DNA from: Vibrio gallaecicus
GTDB lineage: Bacteria; Pseudomonadota; Gammaproteobacteria; Enterobacterales; Vibrionaceae
Reading direction: 5' to 3'
Assembly (NCBI RefSeq): GCF_024347495.1
Contig: NZ_AP025491.1
Coordinates: forward strand, 1,364,001 to 1,428,000
DNA length: 64,000 nucleotides
Position numbers and translations under genes: made by a program. How positions within the stretch are numbered: the first letter of the stretch is position 1; each line of letters begins with the position of its first letter. The notes beneath the pieces are model-generated. The model was not told the origin of the DNA, did no database searches, and saw only the letters and a program-made list of their open reading frames with translations. Shown piece after piece: positions 23,038 through 33,009 of the stretch.

Positions 23038-24592
<1,555 letters not shown>

Positions 24593-24848
24593 AAGATTTT
24601 GTCGGCTCAATGAATACTGACTTCAAAACTAATATTCGCCACTCTTTCGAAAAAGAATAGGAACATGTAATTCTAAAGTTATTACCCCTCTCTTCTTAAA
24701 TAAATAGGAACAGAATGGTAATGAATTGACTGTGCCAAATAACCACTCTCTATAAAGAGAACAACTATTCGTATTGGTCACTCAGTTCATTGAAACCAAA
24801 TTGATTTCCGAGGAAATCTTGCTTTGCTAATGCAAAACAAATTTTGAT

Positions 24849-24908
24849 ATTCATCAACGAGTGCCCACACAGATTGATAGGTTTAAATTGTTAAAGAGCT
24901 TTGCTTAT
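24849..24908 (-). promoter_or_regulatory. rRNA leader: boxA and 5' arm of the 16S processing stem
   Basis: Minus-strand GCTCTTTAACAATTT (boxA) is followed by the segment AAACCTATCAATCTGTGTGG, complementary to the region just beyond the 16S 3' end. It provides antitermination and RNase III processing. Confidence 0.85.
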
Positions 24909-24951
24909 TTAACACTTCCTTTTAACAAGAAGCCTCTCAAAGCGGACGTGA

Positions 24952-24979
24952 ATTCTAGCGATTTAACTTAAAGTGTCAA
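24952..24979 (-). promoter_or_regulatory. rRNA operon promoter P2
   Basis: On the minus strand a consensus -35 TTGACA (24974-24979), a 16-base spacer and -10 TAGAAT (24952-24957). Confidence 0.75.
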
Positions 24980-25066
24980 ACACTTTTTTAAATTTAATTT
25001 TTTAGAATTTTCGTCTTGCTGATTTTCGCTGAAGCCTTATGGCGTCTGCCGTGTCAGTGAGGCGGC

Positions 25067-25094
25067 ATTATAGAGAACATCTAAAACTTGGCAA
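25067..25094 (-). promoter_or_regulatory. rRNA operon promoter P1
   Basis: On the minus strand -35 TTGCCA (25089-25094), a 16-base spacer and a perfect -10 TATAAT (25067-25072). The GC-rich discriminator GCCGCC is typical of stringently controlled rRNA promoters. An A/T-rich UP-like stretch lies upstream (25095-25130). Confidence 0.85.
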
Positions 25095-25193
25095 CCCCTT
25101 TTCTTAAAAAAATCAAAAAAAACAACCCAACAGTTCAAAAGTCCATCAAACGAGGCTTTATTGATTATTAATCGTTCAAAACAGACTATAAAA

Positions 25194-25718
25194 TCACAGT
25201 TTATCTATTAAACTCTTATCAAAGTCTGCAATGTTCAAGTCAAACTCCCAACGTAATGCTTTTTCTTTAATTATTTCTAATGCTTTTTCCACAGCACTGA
25301 TTGTAAGCGTGTTGTTATCTAACTCATATACTTGCTTTTGGGTTGTGTAATAGAAGAAAAGAACCGTTAGTGCATCTCGATTTCCTGATTCCGCTTCTTG
25401 TTTAATGCGCTTTAGTTTTCTATACACTCGGTTATGTATTTGCTTCAGTTCCCAAACATATAATGCTTCTGTTAGATATGGGTGGGTTTTAAAAACCTTG
25501 ATGGCACAAACATTCACAGCGATGGCTATGATTACGCCGATAACGTTTAAATGAAAGTTTCCGGTTGCTTCTCCACTAATTGACTCAGAGAAGCCAAATA
25601 ATGAAATAAGTATTGAGCTTGAACCAATTGCGATAAGCGCAAGAGAAGCAACTAACGCTATAAGCAATACATTCATCTTCTTTCTGTATTCAGTTTTATC
25701 AATTTTTTGCAGTTTCAT
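25194..25718 (-). CDS. DUF3087-type membrane protein
   Basis: A 174-residue protein resembling the DUF3087 family of gammaproteobacteria; function unknown. Residues 1-15 are basic (MKLQKIDKTEYRKKMN). Two membrane segments follow (about 16-43 and 57-74), then a cytoplasmic, charged, mostly helical tail with VYRKLKRIKQEAESGNRDAL. I take the ATG at 25718 because AAGGAA stands nine bases before it; the reading frame is open upstream to 25787 without a better site. It lies behind the rRNA promoter region but is transcribed in the same direction from its own start. Confidence 0.75.
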   Translation of the reverse strand: MKLQKIDKTEYRKKMNVLLIALVASLALIAIGSSSILISLFGFSESISGEATGNFHLNVIGVIIAIAVNVCAIKVFKTHPYLTEALYVWELKQIHNRVYRKLKRIKQEAESGNRDALTVLFFYYTTQKQVYELDNNTLTISAVEKALEIIKEKALRWEFDLNIADFDKSLIDKL

Positions 25719-25911
25719 TAATGACTTCCTTCTATTAATGCTCATCATCTTACCTATGGCTATCTTGTCTTCAAGTTTTGCAAACATTCCTGTGGCTCTT
25801 GTACCTTATTAAGAATGTCTTTGCCCTTATTCAATGGATTTTAGTCACATCATTTGACTTCATGAATAGAAAGGAGTTACATACCGCATCAAACTGTACT
25901 CATCAATTTAA

Positions 25912-25940
25912 TTCAGTATACCTACATGCGTAATACTGAA
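25912..25940. promoter_or_regulatory. Inverted repeat before the TrmY-like gene
   Basis: Arms TTCAGTAT (25912-25919) and ATACTGAA (25933-25940) are a perfect 8-base dyad with a 13-base gap, 20 bases before the start codon. It could be an operator or an mRNA hairpin over the ribosome site. Confidence 0.45.
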
Positions 25941-25959
25941 AGCTAACAAGGTATTTGCT

Positions 25960-26559
25960 ATGCGTTCATTTGTTTTAAGAGCTCGAGCTGCTCCCACAGA
26001 AAGTCACCTTATCCTTGAAGGGGTCGGTCAAGATGCTCACACTGAGATTCTTGCCCATACACTGATGAATACAATCTTTGTTGCACAATCTCACCGTGCT
26101 GATATCACTGTTCATCTGGTATTAGAAAGTACTAAAGACTTTTCACGAACCATTACTTTCGATTCAAATGAAATTACTAATATTGGCGGGTTTCATGAGG
26201 CGGCTCTACTTGCAGCTGTTGTTAGAGCAGCTGACGCCTCTAAAGGAATGACCAAAGAACAAAGTCGTCAGGTTGAACCAGGTATCACAGTTCGAACTGT
26301 TAGCTTTGAAAAGCTAATGAAAGAATTAGCCGAAGATCATCAACTCTATATGATGGATAAGAAGGGAACCTTCGTTAGAGATGCTGAGATTGCAGACAAT
26401 CCATGTTTCTTGTTAACAGACCACATTCCAATGCCGAAAAAGAGCTATAACAGCTTAAAAAGATTAGGAACAGAAAAGATCAGTCTGGGTCCGAATATGC
26501 TTTTCGCTTCTCAATGTGTCGTTTTGATCAACAATGAGTTGGATCTACGAGATTTTTAA
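25960..26559 (+). CDS. TrmY-like pseudouridine methyltransferase (SPOUT family)
   Basis: A 199-residue SPOUT-superfamily protein similar to archaeal TrmY, which N1-methylates pseudouridine 54 in tRNA. Seen here: the N-terminal strand MRSFVLRARAAPTES, the central segment FLLTDHIPMPKKSY, and the C-terminal knot region SLGPNMLFASQCVVLINNEL with the conserved L-G-P, Leu and Cys. Most bacteria carry ribothymidine at position 54, so the target in a Vibrio is not obvious. Family membership looks good; the RNA target and the activity are unproven. It is a single-gene unit with its own terminator. Confidence 0.82.
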   Translation: MRSFVLRARAAPTESHLILEGVGQDAHTEILAHTLMNTIFVAQSHRADITVHLVLESTKDFSRTITFDSNEITNIGGFHEAALLAAVVRAADASKGMTKEQSRQVEPGITVRTVSFEKLMKELAEDHQLYMMDKKGTFVRDAEIADNPCFLLTDHIPMPKKSYNSLKRLGTEKISLGPNMLFASQCVVLINNELDLRDF

Positions 26560-26594
26560 TTCCATTATTTTGGATTAAAACCAATACATTTATA

Positions 26595-26643
26595 GATAAA
26601 GATGAGTTCATTCATCTTTATCTTCTTATCTTCTTATCTTCTT
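26595..26643 (+). terminator. Terminator of the TrmY-like gene with an octamer repeat tail
   Basis: Perfect 11-base stem GATAAAGATGA / TCATCTTTATC with a 6-base loop (26595-26622). The pyrimidine-rich tail is three tandem copies of ATCTTCTT (26620-26643). Confidence 0.7.
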
Positions 26644-26743
26644 ACAAGCATTATTTTAGTTTTCGTATTTACTAACCTCCTATTCATCATTTGTAATTCA
26701 TCATTATTTCGATTATTATCGAATTAAATATTTAGGAGCACAC

Positions 26744-27040
26744 ATGAACTTAGAAGTCGTTGCGAAAGCACTTAAAGAGTTGGGTCACCCTATTCGCCTA
26801 ACTATTTATAAGAGTGTCGTTAAAGCTGGCTACCAAGGCATTGCAGTTGGAGGTCTACAGGAGGAATTAGGTATCCCTGGTTCTACCTTATCTCACCATA
26901 TTTCAAGCCTTGCATCGGCAGGTCTAATCAGCCAAAGACGTGAAGGAAGAACCCTATTTTGCGTGGCAGAGTATGAATGCCTCGAAGGCGTTATTGATTT
27001 CTTACAAGACGAGTGTTGTGCAAATGAACAGTGCAACTAG
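26744..27040 (+). CDS. ArsR family transcriptional regulator
   Basis: A 98-residue winged-helix regulator. The DNA-binding region spans about residues 32-70 (LQEELGIPGSTLSHHISSL, then the wing QRREGRTLFC). ArsR proteins are usually repressors released by metal, metalloid or redox signals. Cysteines sit at the wing (FC) and in the C-terminal tail DECCANEQCN, a plausible sensor site. A GGAG ribosome site is present. Its last 17 bases overlap the start of the sigma factor gene, so the two are made together; control of that sigma factor's own unit is likely. Confidence 0.88.
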   Translation: MNLEVVAKALKELGHPIRLTIYKSVVKAGYQGIAVGGLQEELGIPGSTLSHHISSLASAGLISQRREGRTLFCVAEYECLEGVIDFLQDECCANEQCN

Positions 27041-27608
27041 TACCGCTTTACAGTTAGAGCAAGTCTGGAAAGACTACCAGCAAGCTTTGAAGACTTTCCT
27101 TCATTCTAAGGTTAGTAATTCAGCAGATGTTGATGACCTACTGCAAGAGATTTTGATCAAGACCTATCAAAGCCTTAATACTGTTCAAGATGCAGACAGC
27201 GTAAAGGCATGGCTTTTTCAACTGGCGAACCGAACCATCATCGACTTTTACCGGAAACGCTCTCGTCATCAAAGAGACAACGAGCTAGATGCCAGTGATT
27301 TATGGTTTACGAATGCCGATCATGATTCTAGTTTTGAGCAAGATTTATCAAAGTGCATTGAACCTTTTATTCAAGCTTTACCGGAGCAGAATGCTTCTCT
27401 ATTGTTCGCGATTGATATTAAAGGACAAAGCCAAAAGGAACTCGCTAAGCAGCAAGGGATCAGTTACTCGACGGTTAAATCTCGCGTGCAAAAGAGCCGC
27501 GGTGAATTGAAGAGATTATTTGAAGAGTGTTGCCATTTATCACTTGATAGCCATGGCAATATCATTGATTGCGATACCAAGCCAGGAAATGACTGTAATA
27601 AGTGTTAA
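27024..27608 (+). CDS. ECF-type RNA polymerase sigma factor, SigZ-like
   Basis: A 194-residue sigma-70-family factor with regions 2 and 4 only. Region 2 has DVDDLLQEILIKTYQSL and WLFQLANRTIIDFYRKR. Region 4 has KELAKQQGISYSTVKSRVQ as its helix-turn-helix. I start it at the ATG 27024, inside the ArsR gene; the open frame extends further up to 26940. After region 4 comes an unusual tail of about 27 residues with five cysteines (ECCHLSLD..., DCDTKPGNDCNKC). No anti-sigma factor gene is adjacent. The tail may bind metal or sense thiols; that is inference. Confidence 0.87.
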   Translation: MNSATSTALQLEQVWKDYQQALKTFLHSKVSNSADVDDLLQEILIKTYQSLNTVQDADSVKAWLFQLANRTIIDFYRKRSRHQRDNELDASDLWFTNADHDSSFEQDLSKCIEPFIQALPEQNASLLFAIDIKGQSQKELAKQQGISYSTVKSRVQKSRGELKRLFEECCHLSLDSHGNIIDCDTKPGNDCNKC

Positions 27609-27656
27609 TCCAGACTAAAACGTTTAATCGATGTTTTTACGAATGAATGTATAAAC

Positions 27657-27700
27657 TAAAAAGCCCGCCTAACTTGTCAATGAAGTTAGGCGGGCTTTTT
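27657..27700. terminator. Bidirectional terminator between sigZ-like and YitT genes
   Basis: An 18-base stem AAAAAGCCCGCCTAACTT / AAGTTAGGCGGGCTTTTT with a 7-base loop; it lies between convergent genes and has T-tracts on both strands. Confidence 0.92.
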
Positions 27701-27776
27701 GATAATCGCATTTAATAATCACAAAAGAGTAAATACAAAACTAGTCGATGCAGAAACCTGATTTTCTTTCTGTATT

Positions 27777-28391
27777 TTACGCCGCTTTAGCTTGCTGAAC
27801 AGGCTGATAACGACCGGGTTTGTGGTTCATTGCGAGAATTAAGTTAGTAACAACAGCACCCACTACAGAAAGTAAGATCAGAGTGATATCTACAATAAAG
27901 AACGACAATACAACTATGGTACAATCTAAAACCATTTGAATCTTACCTGCACGAATCCCAAACCGCTCTTGCAAGTACAGCGCTAGAATATTAAAACCGC
28001 CTAGGCTCATCTTGTGCCTGAAAATAACCAACATCCCCATACCAATTAAACCGCCACCAATTACGGCAGCATAAATAGTATTGATTTCTGCTATTTGGAT
28101 AACATGATGCAAATGATCTACTGCAAACGAAACAATGGAAACGGCAACAAAGGTATTAATGGTGAAACGCCACCCCATGCGAGTGACAGAAAGAATATAG
28201 AAAGGTAGATTGAGAGCAAAGAAAACTTGCCCGAAACTAAAGTCAGAGACCTTAGTTAAAAAGATAGCCAAACCAGCAGTTCCACCAGTCAATAAACCTA
28301 CTTGATTGAAGAAGATAACACCTAATGAAACCAGTGCGCTACCTAGTAAAAGAGCCAAGAGGTTCTCTCGAAGATTATGATCTTTATCCAT
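27777..28391 (-). CDS. YitT family membrane protein (short form)
   Basis: A 204-residue protein of the YitT (DUF161) family with about five membrane segments and the family segment NQVGLLTGGTAGLAIFL. The long family members carry a C-terminal cytoplasmic DUF2179 domain; this one ends after the membrane part (HKPGRYQPVQQAKAA) and lacks it. Its function is unknown; an inner-membrane transporter role is usually assumed. It stands alone with a shared terminator. Confidence 0.85.
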   Translation of the reverse strand: MDKDHNLRENLLALLLGSALVSLGVIFFNQVGLLTGGTAGLAIFLTKVSDFSFGQVFFALNLPFYILSVTRMGWRFTINTFVAVSIVSFAVDHLHHVIQIAEINTIYAAVIGGGLIGMGMLVIFRHKMSLGGFNILALYLQERFGIRAGKIQMVLDCTIVVLSFFIVDITLILLSVVGAVVTNLILAMNHKPGRYQPVQQAKAA

Positions 28392-28888
28392 GCGCTTATT
28401 GCTTCCATATCCCTAAATTTAAAGCTCTTTACTTCATCATGAGTAAAGTGATCGAGCGCATAAAATGACGATCTTTATAAAAAATGTCGAGGAACAGGCT
28501 GCTGTTAATTTTTAATTACTGTGTAAAACCTCTGTTACACCATTAAAAATTAAGCTATTTAATGCACCATAGAAAATGCTGTTTTATGAGGTCTTCTTCT
28601 AGCACGATCTCTTTCACATCACCCTTTCGTCATAGCTGTTAATCACCGTTGTTAATATCACAGTAGCAACTTCAGTAAAGCCCTTCCTAAGTCATTCCTT
28701 CTATGTATGCTTCGAATGGGTTATTCAAGTTTCTAGTTTTGTTTACCTCATCTACATGGAATGGTCAGACTTACTTAACCAATCTATGCATAAAACGCAT
28801 AGATTGAATCACATATTCTCATTTGTCAGTATTTCATAGCGGCTTTATGATGCGCGCCTATTTTCGACAGACCAGCATTTCGTGACTT
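28392..28888. other. Intergenic region with a 10-base-stem hairpin
   Basis: About 500 bases without a supported gene. It holds the YitT promoter on the minus strand and one perfect stem-loop, CAATCTATGC / GCATAGATTG (28780-28806, 7-base loop), lacking a T-tract. Short open frames are present but have no ribosome sites. Confidence 0.5.
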
Positions 28889-29068
28889 ATGTTCTCACAA
28901 TCACTTTTCGCTCAACTATGCAGGATGATCATATTACTGATCATTAGCTTAGTCATCGTTCATCACAGCAAGCCTTTGATTGAGCTATTAGCCCAGCACG
29001 CCGTTAACAGTGGGTGCCACCAGCAATCGGGAGAACACAATATGGCTGATCACCAGCATCACCACTAA
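28889..29068 (+). CDS. Tiny His-rich membrane-anchored protein (candidate)
   Basis: A 59-residue reading frame. The N-terminal half holds one hydrophobic segment (residues 13-24, MIILLIISLVIV). The rest is short and rich in His, with one Cys: VHHSK, QHAVNSGCHQQ, EHN and the C-terminal DHQHHH. This resembles small periplasmic or membrane metal-binding proteins, though I recognise no family. The ribosome site is poor. It ends 80 bases before an MFS transporter gene on the same strand and may share its transcript. It could be a chance frame, but the composition argues against that. Confidence 0.5.
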   Translation: MFSQSLFAQLCRMIILLIISLVIVHHSKPLIELLAQHAVNSGCHQQSGEHNMADHQHHH

Positions 29069-29148
29069 AGCTACGCCGAATCTAAAACCACATTAGATCT
29101 AACGATTCATAACACCGCGCGACACCATTACTAACTGCGAGTACTATA

Positions 29149-30366
29149 ATGAGCATTTTCCGTTTTCCTTTATTAGTATGGCTAGGGATTGGCACACTGA
29201 TTATCAGTCTAGGGATTAGACAATCATTTGGCATTTTCATGATGCCCATTTCAGAATATTTCGGTACAGGCCGAGAGTTTTTCAGCTTTGCTATCGCGCT
29301 TCAAAATCTTCTCTTTGGTGTTTTTCAACCTTTCGTAGGCATGGCAGCAGACAAATGGGGCGCAAGAAAAATCATCATTGCAGGAGCATGCGCCTACGGT
29401 TTAGGTCTGTTACTCACCTCAGTGACTACAGAATCAAGCATGTTATACGTATCACTTGGTGCTTTGATTGGCTTGGGGCTAAGCGCAACTAGCTATGTAA
29501 TTGTGCTTGGTGCAGTAGCCAAAGTAGTGCCAGCTGAACATGCAGCAAAAGCTTTTGGTTTAACAACGGCTGCTGGTTCATTTGGTATGTTTGCTGTGAT
29601 CCCAGGAGCGCAATACATGTTAAATGAATTTAACTGGCAAACTGCCATGCAAGTATTCGCGCTTTTAACCTGCCTCATGATTTCATTTGCATTATTCATG
29701 AGAGCTCCAAAATCACAGGCTTCGGCAAATATTCAAGCTCAAAATGAAGATAATCAAACGTTGAAAGAAGCGTTGAGAGAGGCGTTTTCTCACAAGGGAT
29801 ATTGGCTTATCCATGCCGGATTCTTTGTGTGTGGTTTTCACGTTATGTTTATTGCTACTCACTTACCAAGCTATTTAGCAGATAAGAACTTACCCGCTAG
29901 CAGTGCTGCTATGGCTCTAGCTTACGTGGGTATTTTTAACATCTTCGGTTCTTATTTTTGGGGAGTCATGGGGGACAAATTCAGCAAACGTCATGTCATG
30001 TCTGCTCTCTATTTCGTAAGAACAGTGGTGATTGCCGCTTTCGTAACACTGCCAGTAACAGAACCGACAGCTGCACTATTTGGTGGTGCTATTGGTTTTT
30101 GTTGGCTAGGTACAGTGCCACTTACTTCAGGGCTTGTAAGACAAATTTTTGGTGCTCGCTACCTTTCAAGTCTTTATGGTTTGGTCTTTTTTACTCACCA
30201 AGTCGGCAGCTTTTTAGGGGCATGGGCAGGTGGTCGAATTTACGATTACTACGGGTCATATGAGCCAATTTGGTGGTCAACGGTTGTATTAGCATTCCTT
30301 GCAGCTTTAATACATTTACCTATCAATGATAAACCCGTTGCACGTCTTCAACCTGCGTTTGCTTAA
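29149..30366 (+). CDS. MFS transporter
   Basis: A 405-residue major facilitator with 12 predicted membrane segments. The loop 2-3 signature is GMAADKWGARK and its second-half counterpart is GVMGDKFSKRH. The style, with GIRQSFGIFMMPISEYFG in segment 1, resembles the monocarboxylate/oxalate (OFA) branch, but no substrate can be assigned. It follows the small His-rich frame and is closed by a strong palindromic terminator. Confidence 0.88.
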   Translation: MSIFRFPLLVWLGIGTLIISLGIRQSFGIFMMPISEYFGTGREFFSFAIALQNLLFGVFQPFVGMAADKWGARKIIIAGACAYGLGLLLTSVTTESSMLYVSLGALIGLGLSATSYVIVLGAVAKVVPAEHAAKAFGLTTAAGSFGMFAVIPGAQYMLNEFNWQTAMQVFALLTCLMISFALFMRAPKSQASANIQAQNEDNQTLKEALREAFSHKGYWLIHAGFFVCGFHVMFIATHLPSYLADKNLPASSAAMALAYVGIFNIFGSYFWGVMGDKFSKRHVMSALYFVRTVVIAAFVTLPVTEPTAALFGGAIGFCWLGTVPLTSGLVRQIFGARYLSSLYGLVFFTHQVGSFLGAWAGGRIYDYYGSYEPIWWSTVVLAFLAALIHLPINDKPVARLQPAFA

Positions 30367-30379
30367 CGCTTTTTCAACT

Positions 30380-30412
30380 GGGAATAAACGTACGTTTATT
30401 CCCGTTTTATTT
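30380..30412 (+). terminator. Terminator of the MFS gene
   Basis: A perfect 24-base palindrome (30380-30403, arms GGGAATAAACGT / ACGTTTATTCCC) followed by GTTTTATTT. Confidence 0.8.
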
Positions 30413-30563
30413 ATCTTATAAACCCATTAATTCTTAATGATTCACCCCTCAAATACATAACGGTAAGAACATGATCCTATAAAGAAATACTTCCCGTTAT
30501 TGCATCAATCCCGGTGACTTTACTTTATAGTGCTCATTCAGCCCTCATACTCTAATAGTGCAT

Positions 30564-31298
30564 ATGCTCACAGACTACTTTGACCAAACCGTCTTAATCG
30601 CCATGACTCTCATCTTTCTTGGATCATTCGTCCAAACTGCGATTGGATTTGGCTTAGCTATTGTTGCAGCTCCTGTACTTTTTCTTATTTCTCCCGACTA
30701 TGTGCCCGCGCCAATTTGTTTAATTGGGCTGTTCATTGCAATATTGAATGCAATGAAGCACCGCTCCAATATTTCTATTGGAGGCTTGAAAGTAGCTCTG
30801 ATTGGACGAATCCCAGGCTCAATCGCTGGCGGGTTTTTATTGGTGATGGTGTCAACTCAGGTGCTGTCTCTTTGGCTGGGTCTGCTTGTTGTTTTAGCTG
30901 TTATCATTAGTTTGCTGCCTTTTAGAATTGAGCCCACACCGATCAAAATGGGTATTGCAGGTTTTTTCTCTGGTTTCTTTGGCACCAGCTCTGGCATTGG
31001 TGGTCCTCCAATGGCGCTATTGCTTCAGCATCAAGAAGCCAACCAACTTCGCGGCAATTTATCCGCCTTTTTTGTCTTTAGCTCTATCATCTCGTTGATA
31101 GTACAGATTCCTGCTGGTTTCTTTACTTTGCACCACCTATGGATAACGATGCCACTTATTCCAGCTTCTTGGCTTGGCTACAAGTTAGCCTTACTCACCA
31201 CTCAGACGCTCCCTAAAGAAAAGATTCGTGTCGGAGCTCTTGTGCTCTGCTCAGCAAGTGGGATAACCGCCGTTTGGCAAGGAGTCAGTGGCTTTTAA
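30564..31298 (+). CDS. TauE/SafE family membrane transporter
   Basis: A roughly 244-residue carrier of the TauE/SafE family, with about eight membrane segments and the paired signatures GSFVQTAIGFGLA (first half) and FGTSSGIGGPPMALL (second half). It is distinct from the member at 1044-1778. I take the ATG at 30564; a GTG two codons earlier is equally open. Ribosome signals are weak. The MFS gene upstream has its own terminator, so this is a separate unit. Substrate unknown; sulfite or organosulfonates are typical of the family. Confidence 0.85.
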   Translation: MLTDYFDQTVLIAMTLIFLGSFVQTAIGFGLAIVAAPVLFLISPDYVPAPICLIGLFIAILNAMKHRSNISIGGLKVALIGRIPGSIAGGFLLVMVSTQVLSLWLGLLVVLAVIISLLPFRIEPTPIKMGIAGFFSGFFGTSSGIGGPPMALLLQHQEANQLRGNLSAFFVFSSIISLIVQIPAGFFTLHHLWITMPLIPASWLGYKLALLTTQTLPKEKIRVGALVLCSASGITAVWQGVSGF

Positions 31299-31367
31299 TA
31301 CATAACTAACAACCCCAATACCATAGTGGGTAGATAGATAAATGAAAGGATAAAGAAGGTTCAGAAT

Positions 31368-31739
31368 ATGACTTATGATGAATACAATGAATTTTGCAAA
31401 GCTCTTCCTGCCACTAGCTATGTTGTCCAGTGGAATAACTCGCACGTATGGAAAGTCGGAGGGAAGGTTTTCGCGATTGGAGGCTGGGGACCGAATGACC
31501 AACCTGCTTTTATTTTTAAAACATCAGATCTAAATTATGACTTTTTGAGCGAGCAAACTGGCTACAAGCCCGCCCCATATTTTGCGTCTAGAGGAATGAA
31601 GTGGATACAACACTATGAGTCCACCCCAAACTCGGATGAAGAGCTTATCTACTATCTGAAAGAGTCTTATCGAATCGTTTCTCTCGGTCTAACCAAAAAG
31701 AAACAAAAGGAATTAGGATTAAATCAAGAAAGCGAATAA
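31368..31739 (+). CDS. MmcQ/YjbR family protein
   Basis: A 123-residue protein of the MmcQ/YjbR family (double-wing fold related to a DNA-binding domain). It starts with the family pattern YDEYNEFCKALPATSYVVQW and has WKVGGKVFAIGGW, then PAPYFASRGMKWIQHYE. Members are widespread and uncharacterised; DNA binding is assumed from structure only. Convergent with the PAP2 gene, with just 35 bases between them. Confidence 0.85.
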   Translation: MTYDEYNEFCKALPATSYVVQWNNSHVWKVGGKVFAIGGWGPNDQPAFIFKTSDLNYDFLSEQTGYKPAPYFASRGMKWIQHYESTPNSDEELIYYLKESYRIVSLGLTKKKQKELGLNQESE

Positions 31740-31774
31740 ACGGCCAAATTCCCAAAAATCAAATCAAAGCCTTG

Positions 31775-32527
31775 TTAAATTAAACCCTTGTTAAATAATA
31801 CTGTCGGTAAATATTGTTTAAGCATAGGGATAGGGATTTTCGGCACCATTAGATAAATCAGCGCTGCTAACACAACAGAACCAATCAAGTCTTCTGGTCG
31901 ATGCATGCCTAGCCATAAGCGGCTGTAAGCAACCCCAGCAGCCCAAATCATCAGCCCAGCGACCCAAGTAAACTTACGGCTTTCAAAAAACAACCCACCA
32001 AAGAAAGCTATACAAGTCGCGACAAAAATAGTGTGTCCAGAAGGGAAAGAGTAATCTTGTTCCCCAAGCCAATGATGCACTCGCCATTCACTCACATTAC
32101 TTGTCACGTTCATGATCACTTCATTTTTTTCACTTAGTGATAGTTGATAAAAACTTTCAGGGAGTTCGATTAAATCGACTTGAGCAAGGTACTCAGTATA
32201 AGGTCGCGGGCTTTCTGTCGAATGCTTCAGCAATGTCTTAGCTGAGAAGCAAATCACTAACAGTAATGAGAGTTGAATAGCCAAGCTTAAAAACTTAATT
32301 CGAGGAAATTTTAGTCGTAGCGTTAGTGCACTCAGTACCGCTAAGGTCACAAGAAAACCAGAGCTGCCTGCTGAGTCTGTCAGCAGCGTCATAAAACGGC
32401 CCACAAAAGGTTCAATTGATTGCCCAAGGTCAAAATCAACGCCAATCAATACAACAGGCAGAAGTGAATAAAGGCTAAAAGCTAATAACAGTAACCCTTT
32501 AGATTTATTGGCAATATAATCAATCAT
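31775..32527 (-). CDS. PAP2 family phosphatase, membrane-bound
   Basis: A 250-residue inner-membrane lipid phosphatase-type protein with about six membrane segments. The three catalytic motifs are present: KTLLKHSTESPRP (K-x6-RP), PSGHT, and SRLWLGMHRPEDLIGS (SR-x5-H-x3-D). Candidates for its substrate are phosphatidic acid, phosphatidylglycerophosphate or undecaprenyl pyrophosphate. It is a single gene; no clear terminator separates it from the convergent YjbR-type gene. Confidence 0.9.
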   Translation of the reverse strand: MIDYIANKSKGLLLLAFSLYSLLPVVLIGVDFDLGQSIEPFVGRFMTLLTDSAGSSGFLVTLAVLSALTLRLKFPRIKFLSLAIQLSLLLVICFSAKTLLKHSTESPRPYTEYLAQVDLIELPESFYQLSLSEKNEVIMNVTSNVSEWRVHHWLGEQDYSFPSGHTIFVATCIAFFGGLFFESRKFTWVAGLMIWAAGVAYSRLWLGMHRPEDLIGSVVLAALIYLMVPKIPIPMLKQYLPTVLFNKGLI

Positions 32528-33009
32528 TGTAACGCTGCAGTCCGTGCGGAAAGGGCGAATCCTAACTTAGCCGAATATGAAGAACATCAGGTTTATGTCA
32601 GAAATGTTATCCTAAGGCAAAATAACCCTACTTAAGTAGGGACTTATTCGATTGCGCGGTCAACTTGACGAAAACACCAGCCATCGCCGCTTAAAATTTG
32701 ATTCAGAATAAAGAAACACTCACAAGCCCGACTATGGCTAGCTTCTTAAAACATTTGGAAACTGGTCTTTCAGCTTAACCTTCATTCTTCATTCTTCATT
32801 CTTGAGCCAAACTCAACTGCATGAATCTATTTACGGGCACTAAATAACCAATTAAAGACCACCTAACGGTAAATTAAGTGAAACTTTGCTACCAGTCCTT
32901 TAAATCTAAGATTGAAAGGATTACCATTCTCTCGCTCACTGCGTTTTTGAAATTTAAATGGCAGCACAATTTAAATTCGTAACGAATGAAGCAACATATT
33001 TAATTTTTA
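32528..33009. other. Upstream region of the FMN riboswitch
   Basis: About 480 bases with no supported gene. It contains a perfect 16-base palindrome CCCTACTTAAGTAGGG (32626-32641), three tandem copies of TTCATTC (32781-32801) and, near 32953-32981, a possible promoter (TTGAAA, 17 bases, TTTAAA) placed suitably for the riboswitch transcript. Confidence 0.5.
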
